Positions 27,021 to 34,205 of a stretch of 34,205 bases of DNA are shown one piece after another. Source of the stretch: Methanospirillum stamsii (GTDB taxonomy: Archaea > Halobacteriota > Methanomicrobia > Methanomicrobiales > Methanospirillaceae); NCBI RefSeq assembly GCF_003173335.1, contig NZ_QGMZ01000020.1, positions 1 to 34,205 of the forward strand, written 5' to 3'. Made by a program: the position numbers and the translations under genes. Within the stretch, counting starts at the first letter, position 1, and each line of letters opens with the position of its first letter. The notes below the pieces were generated by a model, which saw nothing but the letters and a program-made list of their open reading frames with translations, did no database searches and was not told where the DNA came from.

Positions 27021-27971
27021 ATGACTCCGGATGCGACAAATACCATCATAAAATATTTAAAAACTCAGGAAAAACCCCTGTCAATATCAGAAATTTCCCG
27101 TGAGATAGGAATATCCCGGACTACTCTGTCACGATATCTGGATCAAATGCATTTCTCCGGACAGGTATCTTTGTTTGAGATTGGAAAAGCGAAAAAGTAC
27201 CTGCTTACCTCTGAATTACCTGCTAATTCCCTATGTAACATCTCTTCAAATCTCATTGTCATTTTGGACAACAATTTTCGTATCTTGTTCGTGAACAAAT
27301 CAACTCTTCAGTTCTGTAAGGTAACTCTTGACCAGGTTATTGGAAAACGGATTGATGTCCTTCATCTTGACCTTTTTTTATCGGTAAATATCGTAAATCT
27401 TCTAAAAAATTATCAGGGGGATGATTTGAAATATTTCTCCTGTGAAGGTTATCTGGAAAACCAGTATAAATACTACGAGTTAATCTTATCAAAGGGGAAG
27501 ATAGTAAACTATCATTCAACGATCTCCATTGTGGTAAAAGACATTACCGAAAAGAAGCAACTTGAAGATAAACTCCAATTCCTTGCAGCTATTGTTACCT
27601 ATTCTGAAGATGCAATCATCGCCTTGGATAAAAACCTGAAAATATGTGTCTGGAACAAAGGATCAGAACGGTTATTTGGCTATCCTGCAGAGGAAGTTAT
27701 AGGAAAACCGATAACTATTATACATCCACCCGGATACACTGAAGTCATTTCACTCCATGACCGGGTTATGAGGGGGGAGCAGATAAATCAATATGAGTGC
27801 TCAAGAAAACGTAAAGATGGGACGCTAATTGATATCTCTCTCAGTGTATCACTGGTGTATGGCCTTTCCGGCGATGTCATTGGTACTGCTGCTATTTATC
27901 GTGATATCTCCGGAAGAAAACGAATGGAAAAAGAAATTGCTAAATTACATCACCAGCTAGAGGTAAATTAA
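27021..27971 (+). CDS. HTH-PAS-PAS one-component sensor regulator
   Basis: This is a 316-residue soluble protein. Residues 1-65 form a winged helix-turn-helix (LSISEISREIGISRTTLSRYL). Two PAS domains follow: about 72-180 (NLIVILDNNFRILFVNKS) and about 190-310 (DAIIALDKNLKICVWNKGSERLFGYPAEEVIGKPI, ending in a PAC-type IGTAAIYRDISGRK). No kinase or receiver is present, so it should bind a small molecule or cofactor through PAS and act directly on DNA. No ribosome binding site precedes ATG 27021; a TATA-like ACATTAATAAG near 26988-26998 would give an almost leaderless message. The target genes are unknown; the divergent receiver gene is an obvious candidate. Confidence 0.87.
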   Translation: MTPDATNTIIKYLKTQEKPLSISEISREIGISRTTLSRYLDQMHFSGQVSLFEIGKAKKYLLTSELPANSLCNISSNLIVILDNNFRILFVNKSTLQFCKVTLDQVIGKRIDVLHLDLFLSVNIVNLLKNYQGDDLKYFSCEGYLENQYKYYELILSKGKIVNYHSTISIVVKDITEKKQLEDKLQFLAAIVTYSEDAIIALDKNLKICVWNKGSERLFGYPAEEVIGKPITIIHPPGYTEVISLHDRVMRGEQINQYECSRKRKDGTLIDISLSVSLVYGLSGDVIGTAAIYRDISGRKRMEKEIAKLHHQLEVN

Positions 27972-28047
27972 TACCTCTCAATGCCCTCAAAATCTGTGTA
28001 TATTTCTCTCCAGTTGAATAATTAACAAAAACCTTAGAATATTTCTC

Positions 28048-28071
28048 TTTTTTTAGAAAATCTCTTTTTTT
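28048..28071 (+). terminator. Paired T7 runs after the HTH-PAS gene
   Basis: CTCTTTTTTTAG occurs twice in tandem, with T7 at 28048-28054 and 28065-28071. It lies about 80 bp after the HTH-PAS stop and before the next gene, a good archaeal T-rich terminator. Confidence 0.5.
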
Positions 28072-28147
28072 AGTTTTATTTTCGGTTCGTTTTTTGGACA
28101 CCATTATCTATAAAAAGTTTCAGGAGAATGAACTTGTGGGGGAAGAA

Positions 28148-31100
28148 ATGACAGCACATGATTATGCAGACTTATTATCACAAGCAGACTGCGACACCGT
28201 TCGGAAACTGATTCAGGTTTTGCCGGTACCAACCCTGGTTATCCGGAACAATACGATTGAATATGGAAACCAGGCATTTAAAACACTGTTTCACCTTGAT
28301 GGGGATGATTCCGGAAGAGATCCTGTAACTCTTTTCTCTCCGGAACAGGAAGATAATACCTCTGCCGCAACTACCTTGTCATCTCTTATGAGGCAGGTAT
28401 CGCCGGACAATACCGTTTCACGGGATCTCATTGCTATAAAATCTGACAAGGCTCTTTTTCCGGTACGAATAACCCTTGTTCCGGTGACCTGGAACAAAGA
28501 AGATTCGTTCCTGATGACAATTCTGGATATCTCTAAAGAAGTAGCGAATACCAAAAAAATTGAGGCATTCACCGATGAAGTTGCATGGTATCGGTCAATC
28601 CTTGATGCAGTCCAGTTCCCGATACACGTAACCGATCTTGATATGAACTGGACATTCATGAACAAGGCCTTTGAAGCAGTTCTCTTAAAGAACAAGGTTA
28701 TAAAAGACCGTGAATCAGCATTAGGCCTTCCCTGTCACACGGCCAATGCAACAATATGCCGGACAGAAGGTTGTGGTATCCATCAGCTCCGGACAAAGGG
28801 GATCACGGAGAGTTATTTCGAGTGGCAGGGAATGAACGGCAAACAGGTCACAAAAGAGGTTGTCAATGCAAAAGGTGAGACAATCGGGTATGTTGAGACG
28901 GTGCAGGACCTTACCGATATTCTCTCAGTCCAGGAATATACCAAACGGGAAGTTGACCGGATTGATGAGAACCTGAAGAGACTGGCAGAAGGTAACCTGG
29001 AATTCAATCTGAAGATCAATGAACCGGACCAGTACACAAAAGCTGAGTATGAGGCATTTAAAAAGATGAATGAACGGCTTTTGATGGTACATGACAGTTA
29101 TGGGGCAGTAATCGCCGATATTAAAACAGTGACCGAAGCTCTGGTAAAAGGAGATCTTAATGTCCGTGCAGATGTCTTAAAACACCAGGGAGATAATCGA
29201 AAGGTCATAGAAGGGCTGAATGCCACTGTGGATGCCATGGCAGACAAGGTGGCCTGGTATCGTTCCATCCTTGATGCGGTCCAATTCCCGATTCATGTAA
29301 CCGACCTTGATATGAACTGGACATTCATGAACAAGGCCTTTGAAGCAGTTCTCTTAAAGAACAAGGTAATTAAAGATCGTGAATCCGCAATGGGTCTTCC
29401 CTGCCACACGGCTAATGCAACAATATGCCGGACAGAAGGCTGTGGTATCCACCAGCTCCGGACAAAAGGAGTTACGGAGAGTTATTTTGAGTGGCAGGGA
29501 ATGAACGGCAAACAGGTCACAAAAGAGGTGGTCAATGCAAAAGGAGAGACAATCGGGTATGTTGAGACGGTGCAGGACCTTACCGACCAGTTGAACCAGA
29601 TAGCATATTACCAGTCAATTCTGGATGCTGTTCCGTTTCCCATTCATGTCATGGACATGGATATGAGATGGACATTCCTGAACAAAGCATTTGAAAAACT
29701 ACTCATTGATAACAGGGTAATCAAAGACCGCGAATCAGCGTATGGTCTTCCCTGTCATACTGCTAATGCCAATATCTGTAAAACAAACAAGTGTGGTATC
29801 ACCCAGCTCAAAACCACCGGAGAGAATGAGACATACTTTGACTGGATGGGTTCATCCTGTAAGCAGACGACCGCACTTGTCCTAGACGGCCAGGGAAACA
29901 GTGTCGGGTATGTTGAAACGGTGCAGGACCTCACCGAACAACTCTCTCTTATTGCCTTTTTAAAAGCCGAGGTTGACCGGTTATCTGCCAACATAGAAAA
30001 ACTCAGCGAGGGTGATTTTACCCTGAATATGGAGATTACCCGGGCGGATGTTCATGCAAAGGAAGCGGAAGAGATGTTTAAGGTGATTAATGGAAATGTG
30101 GATAAATTACTCATAAACCTTGAAAATTTAACCGCTGATGCGATTCACCTCTCTGAAAAGGCAGTTCTCGGGGAATTATCAACCCGGATAGATCTTGAGA
30201 GGTACCATGGCGAATTCCAAAAAGTAATGAAAGGAATTAATGAGACCCTTGATAGTGTCATGGAACCGGCCAATGAGGCTATGCGGCTTTGTACCAGTTA
30301 TGCCAATTACAATTTTAAGGACCGGTTTAATATGGCTGTTCATGCCGAAGGTGACTGGATTGCATTAAAGAACGCTCTGAACAGCATTGGTGTTCAGGTA
30401 TCAGCCGCTGTCAATCTCATTATTCAGCAGGTAAATGACCTGTCGATCAATGTAGAACAGTCCAATGCAACGGTCGAAGAGGTATCTGCCGGAGCACAGC
30501 AGATTGCAATAAACGCGAATAAAGTCAGTCAGAATGCAGAGAACGGGGGTGAAGGAATCCGGCAGGTCCTCCGTGCCATGGAAGATCTGAACGAGACGGT
30601 GGCGGCTGTTTCCCGAAAGACTGAAGCTGTATCCGGGTCTTCGAATCAGGCTAATACGTTTGCCCGTGAAGGTATTGACCTTGCAGAAAAGTCTGAACAT
30701 GCAATGGATGAGATTACCCAGTCAACAGAAGAAGTGAACCTGATTGTTACCGACATTAATCATGAGATGGATGAGATAGGAAAGATTGTCCACCTTATCT
30801 CTGATATCGCAAACCAGACAAATCTGCTTGCCCTGAATGCGGCTATTGAAGCAGCACGAGCCGGAGAGGCAGGACGAGGGTTTGCAGTTGTTGCAGCAGA
30901 GGTAAAATCACTTGCGCAGGATTCGAGGAGGTCTGCCGAGAATATTACCGGAATGATAGGAAAGCTTCAGAATAAGACAAAAAAAGCAACCGAAGCGATG
31001 AAACTCTCTTCTACTGCAGTAAAAGAAGGAGGAGATTCCTTACAGCAGACGGTCCGGGCATTTACTGAAATTGCAGATACCATCGAGGGGATTAACAACA

Positions 31101-31333
31101 ATATTGTCGAGGTAGCTTCAGCATCTGAGGAGCAGGCTGCTTCAGTTGAAGAGGTTACGGCAAGTATCCAGGAGGTTTCGAATATGATTGAGAGTACCGC
31201 TCATGAAGCCGGAGATTCTGCAGCAGCAACCGAGGAAGCTACTGCCTCTCTGGAGGAGATAAGTAAACTTATGGCATCAGTTGTAACAATTGTTGATAGT
31301 GTGTCCCATGAAATGAAGAAATTTACCGTTTAA
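28148..31333 (+). CDS. Cytoplasmic chemoreceptor with PAS array (soluble MCP)
   Basis: This is a 1061-residue protein with no membrane segment, so a cytoplasmic receptor. An N-terminal PAS-like domain (about 15-135) is followed by PAS A (28586-28918), a HAMP-like linker ([25 protein letters not shown]), PAS B (29255-29587), PAS C (about 29605-29940) and more HAMP-like units ([20 protein letters not shown]). The MCP signalling domain has the canonical tip [25 protein letters not shown] and C all carry a PCH...C....C pattern (C-x7-C-x4-C), which may bind metal or a redox cofactor (inference). ATG 28148 is chosen because GGGGGAAG lies 5 bases upstream; TTG 28094 is in frame but less likely. No CheA or CheW is adjacent downstream. 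Confidence 0.92.
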   Translation: MTAHDYADLLSQADCDTVRKLIQVLPVPTLVIRNNTIEYGNQAFKTLFHLDGDDSGRDPVTLFSPEQEDNTSAATTLSSLMRQVSPDNTVSRDLIAIKSDKALFPVRITLVPVTWNKEDSFLMTILDISKEVANTKKIEAFTDEVAWYRSILDAVQFPIHVTDLDMNWTFMNKAFEAVLLKNKVIKDRESALGLPCHTANATICRTEGCGIHQLRTKGITESYFEWQGMNGKQVTKEVVNAKGETIGYVETVQDLTDILSVQEYTKREVDRIDENLKRLAEGNLEFNLKINEPDQYTKAEYEAFKKMNERLLMVHDSYGAVIADIKTVTEALVKGDLNVRADVLKHQGDNRKVIEGLNATVDAMADKVAWYRSILDAVQFPIHVTDLDMNWTFMNKAFEAVLLKNKVIKDRESAMGLPCHTANATICRTEGCGIHQLRTKGVTESYFEWQGMNGKQVTKEVVNAKGETIGYVETVQDLTDQLNQIAYYQSILDAVPFPIHVMDMDMRWTFLNKAFEKLLIDNRVIKDRESAYGLPCHTANANICKTNKCGITQLKTTGENETYFDWMGSSCKQTTALVLDGQGNSVGYVETVQDLTEQLSLIAFLKAEVDRLSANIEKLSEGDFTLNMEITRADVHAKEAEEMFKVINGNVDKLLINLENLTADAIHLSEKAVLGELSTRIDLERYHGEFQKVMKGINETLDSVMEPANEAMRLCTSYANYNFKDRFNMAVHAEGDWIALKNALNSIGVQVSAAVNLIIQQVNDLSINVEQSNATVEEVSAGAQQIAINANKVSQNAENGGEGIRQVLRAMEDLNETVAAVSRKTEAVSGSSNQANTFAREGIDLAEKSEHAMDEITQSTEEVNLIVTDINHEMDEIGKIVHLISDIANQTNLLALNAAIEAARAGEAGRGFAVVAAEVKSLAQDSRRSAENITGMIGKLQNKTKKATEAMKLSSTAVKEGGDSLQQTVRAFTEIADTIEGINNNIVEVASASEEQAASVEEVTASIQEVSNMIESTAHEAGDSAAATEEATASLEEISKLMASVVTIVDSVSHEMKKFTV
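28586..28918 (+). repeat. PAS-coding direct repeat, copy A
   Basis: This is nearly identical to 29255-29587 at a constant offset of 669 bp, with scattered, mostly silent differences and no indels. It encodes a PAS domain with the C-x7-C-x4-C pattern. Confidence 0.9.
29255..29587 (+). repeat. PAS-coding direct repeat, copy B
   Basis: This is the partner of 28586-28918. A third, more diverged PAS copy with the same cysteine spacing follows at about 29605-29940. Confidence 0.9.
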
Positions 31334-31344
31334 TAACGGGACAC

Positions 31345-31352
31345 TTTTTTTT
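31345..31352 (+). terminator. T8 run after the soluble chemoreceptor
   Basis: A T8 run starts 12 bases after the MCP stop and ends just before the opposing DUF2079 stop. It is a likely terminator for the plus strand. Confidence 0.5.
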
Positions 31353-31354
31353 AA

Positions 31355-32821
31355 TTATCCTGCAGTAGTTATTTGTATTCGTTCAGCCAGTTCTGACTGT
31401 ATTTTGCTGCTTTTTTTATTGACAAAAAGGTAGACATTGTCTCCGGTAATCACCGGTAGGAAATGCTCTTCAATTTTTATCGCATCATCATTGAAGTCAG
31501 CAGCCCGGTTAGGAAAGGTGCCGTCGATAAGAATAATATCTGCCTGTTCCTGGTAATCTGCCCATATCCGGCTATGAGTGGTGACATATGGCAGAAGATT
31601 ATATTGTGTGGATACGGATGCATCCTCCGGAATTATTGATAAGACCTGGATTAAAAACTCACGATGCTCATTCATGGCCGTTTCATCGATGTCACTGTTT
31701 ATTCTTATCGTTGTCGCTGCAGGTGAGTAGATAAACGAACAGATAAGGGTGCTGATAAGGATCATAGATAAAAGAGGCATCATTATCTTTTTTCCGGACT
31801 TTTCTTCCCGGATTTTTATCCGGTCCAATCCCCGGATGGTGGCGATGAAGAGAACTGGGATTACCAGTGCTGAATACTGGTAAAAAACGCTATAATAATA
31901 CGGACTTTGTGAGAGAAGGATTTCAAGGAACGAGGGGATTGAAATTGCCATAATCTCCGGAGCCAGAAGGGGGATAAAAAGAAGCGGGATAAATGTCATC
32001 AAGAGGTATATTATCCGGTTTTCATTATACGTCGCCAGGTTTCCTGCCGGATTTAAGTATTGTGTTATCTGTCCGGATATGAGATTTCCATCCGGAGCAA
32101 AGGCTGGCCTGATAATAAACAGAAAAGTAGCCAGAATGACCACTGCCAAAGCTGAAAGGGCAATATATTGCCACCTGTCCGACCATTCTCCTCCCCTGGT
32201 CCGGTATAATCCGACAATTCCGATCATACCAATGATTACGGCAACATCTTCTTTGACAAACAGGGAGAGAAGCCCAAAAAGAAGCATTGCATCTTTCCGG
32301 CCTGTAACAAAACTCCAGAGTGTCAGACCGAGAAGCAGGGGAAGAAATGCTACTTCATGAAAATCATAGATATTGACTCCATGCAGGGATGGATATAGTA
32401 AATACGTGAGTGCAATCAGGATTCCTGCTTTTTTTCCAAGGATCTCCCGTCCACACAGGTATATTGGAATAGCTCCAAAGCCGAGAAGAACTGACTGGGC
32501 GATGAGAAGGACATGTGGTCCGGGAGAGATGGCGTATCCTGGCAGGAGGGTGAACAGGATAGGGGAAAAATGTACCCCAAAGTGTGATGCATTCTCCAGC
32601 GAGTTAGTAAAGAGTTCTCCGTGGGTAATCGTATTTAGAAATGCCTGGTGAAATATCACCAGGTCGAATTCAAGTTGAAATGCATTGAACCGGAAAAGGG
32701 AGAGATATGAGAAGAAGGCAGCATAAATAATAATTGATATTCCAACGATGCCGTCATAGATATCCGGCTTTCTCAGGGTGCAAATGAAATTTTTAATCGT
32801 TGTTATGTGATATTTTATCAT
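31355..32821 (-). CDS. DUF2079 multi-spanning membrane protein
   Basis: This is a 488-residue integral membrane protein with about ten hydrophobic segments. Landmarks of DUF2079 are visible: the first luminal loop with EFDLVIFHQAF and ASHFGVHFSPILF, and HGVNIYDFHEVAF near residue 155. The family resembles GT-C-fold glycosyltransferases that use lipid-linked sugars, with conserved acidic residues in the outer loops. Transferase activity is inferred, not shown. The C-terminal 120 residues form a soluble, outward-facing domain with SVSTQYNLLPYVTTHSRIW. A TATA-like TGATAAAAA about 25 bases before the ATG suggests a leaderless or short-leader message. It stands alone, facing the chemoreceptor gene tail to tail. 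Confidence 0.88.
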   Translation of the reverse strand: MIKYHITTIKNFICTLRKPDIYDGIVGISIIIYAAFFSYLSLFRFNAFQLEFDLVIFHQAFLNTITHGELFTNSLENASHFGVHFSPILFTLLPGYAISPGPHVLLIAQSVLLGFGAIPIYLCGREILGKKAGILIALTYLLYPSLHGVNIYDFHEVAFLPLLLGLTLWSFVTGRKDAMLLFGLLSLFVKEDVAVIIGMIGIVGLYRTRGGEWSDRWQYIALSALAVVILATFLFIIRPAFAPDGNLISGQITQYLNPAGNLATYNENRIIYLLMTFIPLLFIPLLAPEIMAISIPSFLEILLSQSPYYYSVFYQYSALVIPVLFIATIRGLDRIKIREEKSGKKIMMPLLSMILISTLICSFIYSPAATTIRINSDIDETAMNEHREFLIQVLSIIPEDASVSTQYNLLPYVTTHSRIWADYQEQADIILIDGTFPNRAADFNDDAIKIEEHFLPVITGDNVYLFVNKKSSKIQSELAERIQITTAG

Positions 32822-32885
32822 AATGTCCGGGGTTTTTATCAGAAAAGGTTTGATTCTCCCGGATATGAATGTATCACTTTAGTCT

Positions 32886-32900
32886 CTCAAAAAGAGAAAA
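32886..32900 (-). terminator. T-rich stretch after the META-domain gene
   Basis: Read on the minus strand this is CTTTTCTCTTTTTGAG, just beyond the META-gene stop. The stop itself lies in the perfect palindrome GAGTTAACTC (32907-32916). Together they form a plausible weak terminator. Confidence 0.35.
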
Positions 32901-32909
32901 GAAGGAGAG

Positions 32910-33494
32910 TTAACTCCCCTGAGGGACAGCAGTCTCACTGTATGGAACTTTCTGGTAAACCAGGGTGTTTCCGGCATCATCCATAATAGATAATTCTTCG
33001 TTGACATTCACGAGATAACTGGTTGCCATCTGAAGAATCTGGATGTAGGTTTTTTCAGTCTCATTCTTGTCCTCACAATACATCCTGGTCGATATCAACG
33101 GACTGATAGTGATACCCTTTCCTTCTGGAAGCTCTGCTCCGGTCAGGGTAAACATCCCTGAATATGAGTTGCATCCTGAGTTTCCGGATATATTCCCGGA
33201 TTCTTCAAATACCACTGTAATATCAGGACTTATGGTCTGAACTTGTGCTGTGCCATTTTGCTCAGACATCAGTTTCAGGTACCATGTCCCGGAAAGGGAA
33301 GGATCGAAAGCCGGGGCTTTTGGAAGGGTTTTTTCTGCTACTTTTTCTTCTGTTATCTCCGGAACCGGTTCAGTAGTGGCAATGGTCTCTGTCTGTTCAA
33401 CAACTGGAATTCTTTCTTCTGGCTGACTTGTACATCCGGCCATCAGGGAAAGGGCAATGAGAAGTACAATCAACGCTACCGAGTATCTTTTCAT
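32910..33494 (-). CDS. META-domain (HslJ-like) lipoprotein
   Basis: This is a 194-residue protein. The signal peptide ends in a lipobox (LMAGC), so it is a membrane-anchored extracellular lipoprotein. A Thr/Glu/Pro-rich linker (about 22-65) follows, then one META domain: LSGTWYLKLM, the core GNSGCNSYSGMFTL, ISPLISTRMYCED and a closing LSIMDDAGNTLVYQK. The two conserved cysteines of the domain are present. META domains occur in HslJ-type heat-shock or drug-resistance-related envelope proteins, but their molecular role is unclear. ATG 33494 is the only sensible start and no strong ribosome binding site is seen. Upstream is a gene-free stretch and then the transposase. Confidence 0.88.
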   Translation of the reverse strand: MKRYSVALIVLLIALSLMAGCTSQPEERIPVVEQTETIATTEPVPEITEEKVAEKTLPKAPAFDPSLSGTWYLKLMSEQNGTAQVQTISPDITVVFEESGNISGNSGCNSYSGMFTLTGAELPEGKGITISPLISTRMYCEDKNETEKTYIQILQMATSYLVNVNEELSIMDDAGNTLVYQKVPYSETAVPQGS

Positions 33495-33756
33495 TCGATA
33501 TATTTTGGGGTTCAGTCTTGAATAATATTACTGAAATATCTTCATCAAAGTGAGTTTTTGCCAAACAATGATTTGATAGTTGCTATGATGGTGATATCAA
33601 CAGTATCTCCGAATGAACGACTAAGTTGAGAAAGTATAGGCTTAAACTATGTCTCATGAAGAGGTTTTGGTGTTTGATTACTATCGACAATTGTCTGATA
33701 TTTGTCGACCTACACTCCCATGTATCTGTTCCATGAAAGTGGCTACCATTCCTATT
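33495..33756. other. Intergenic stretch between META gene and transposase
   Basis: This holds the META gene promoter region and probably the downstream end of the insertion sequence. A perfect GACAATTGTC palindrome lies near 33687-33696, with TTGTCGA repeated shortly after. Terminal inverted repeats cannot be confirmed because the other end of the element is outside the window. Confidence 0.35.
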
Positions 33757-34205
33757 TCATGGCTCGTGATATCGAGCATTTGCCAATTCATAGATTTCAA
33801 GTAGAAATTGTTTGAACGGAGCTTCCTCCTTATAAAGCGCAGTCCACAAAAGTTGTAAAACTTGTTCATATGCAAAAAAGAAGTATCGAATTTTCATATC
33901 TTTAGATTTTGATGAGATTCTCGCTTCATCTTGAACCCTAAATCCTGTTTCTATTCTCCATCGTCGTTTGTATGATGGAATAATCGTATCGAGGTTTATT
34001 TCCTCCTGATTGGTAGCAAATGCCCAATCAAAAGATTTTTGTGACTTTTTATCTAATATTTGCTTCAAAAGGGCAAGGGTTGTCTCCCCCTTGATGACTG
34101 TCATATCTTTGTTTAATTTAAAGCAGTAGGTGATTTTCTTTTTTTCTGATTCTTTTAACGATTCAAGTTCTTTTTTGATTTTAGAGTCTTTCTTAACAAA
34201 TATTA
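33757..34205 (-). CDS. IS4-type transposase, C-terminal part (runs off window)
   Basis: The frame is open from the right edge to the stop at 33757, giving at least 148 residues of the C-terminus. The first ATG within the window (34104) is internal. The IS4-type Y-R-E-K signature is visible in YKRRWRIETGFRVQDEARI, with the catalytic glutamate in RIETGF, followed by the hydrophobic FFFAYEQVLQLLWTALY. It belongs to a DDE transposase that moves its element by cut and paste. Whether the element is complete cannot be judged, because its 5' part lies beyond the window. It marks this edge as a site of insertion. Confidence 0.85.
   Translation of the reverse strand, partial: IFVKKDSKIKKELESLKESEKKKITYCFKLNKDMTVIKGETTLALLKQILDKKSQKSFDWAFATNQEEINLDTIIPSYKRRWRIETGFRVQDEARISSKSKDMKIRYFFFAYEQVLQLLWTALYKEEAPFKQFLLEIYELANARYHEP

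Noticed and set aside
33681-33875. 64-codon minus-strand frame overlapping the transposase end
   Set aside because: It is another frame of the transposase tail and the element end; the IS4 motif frame ends at 33757.

Overview
The window reads as chromosomal DNA of a methanogenic archaeon of the order Methanomicrobiales, most like Methanospirillum. This is inferred from the gene content and style: very large secreted IPT/TIG, beta-helix and PKD proteins, cytoplasmic and membrane chemoreceptors with PAS and HAMP arrays, methanogen-type histidine kinases, a DUF2079 protein and archaeal TATA-like promoters with GGTGAT-type ribosome binding sites. No rRNA, tRNA or CRISPR array was seen.

Region 1 (1-8548) holds two tandem copies of a gene for a secreted zinc-metallopeptidase and IPT/TIG protein, including about 250 bp of shared leader at an offset of 2613 bp. 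Copy 1 is a remnant with a frameshift in a T9 tract and a truncation inside its TIG repeats. Copy 2 is about 1890 residues once a frameshift in an A10 tract is bridged. Its order is signal peptide, N-terminal domain, TIG, HEFGH metallopeptidase, five tandem TIG, beta-helix, TIG, repeat, TIG, repeat, PKD. Each tract is off by the same amount (+1 or -2), which fits either slippage or homopolymer undercalling. 8549-9265 holds no convincing gene.

Region 2 (9266-12740) is a redox and nitrosative stress cluster. A divergent HxlR-type regulator with a cysteine-rich tail faces hcp (hybrid cluster protein). Hcp is followed by a cupin, a small CxxC protein of unknown function, a 53-residue rubredoxin and an HD-domain protein.

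Region 3 (12923-17561) is a tight operon of a PadR repressor, a UvrA2/DrrC-like ATPase lacking the UvrB-binding insert, an ABC ATPase and an ABC-2 permease. It is laid out like a self-resistance cassette for DNA-binding drugs. A palindrome between the TATA-like box and the padR start looks like an autoregulatory operator.

Region 4 (17699-31333) is signal transduction. It contains an AlbA_2/Schlafen-type ATP-binding protein, a Cache lipoprotein, a membrane histidine kinase, two gene remnants (one the first part of an ion channel), a membrane chemoreceptor with CheW, an opposing stand-alone receiver protein, an HTH-PAS-PAS regulator and a soluble chemoreceptor. The last has three cysteine-bearing PAS copies, two of them nearly identical in DNA. 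No CheA is present, so these receptors must use a kinase encoded elsewhere.

Region 5 (31355-34205) has a DUF2079 membrane protein and a META-domain lipoprotein, both on the minus strand. The C-terminal part of an IS4-type transposase runs off the right edge.
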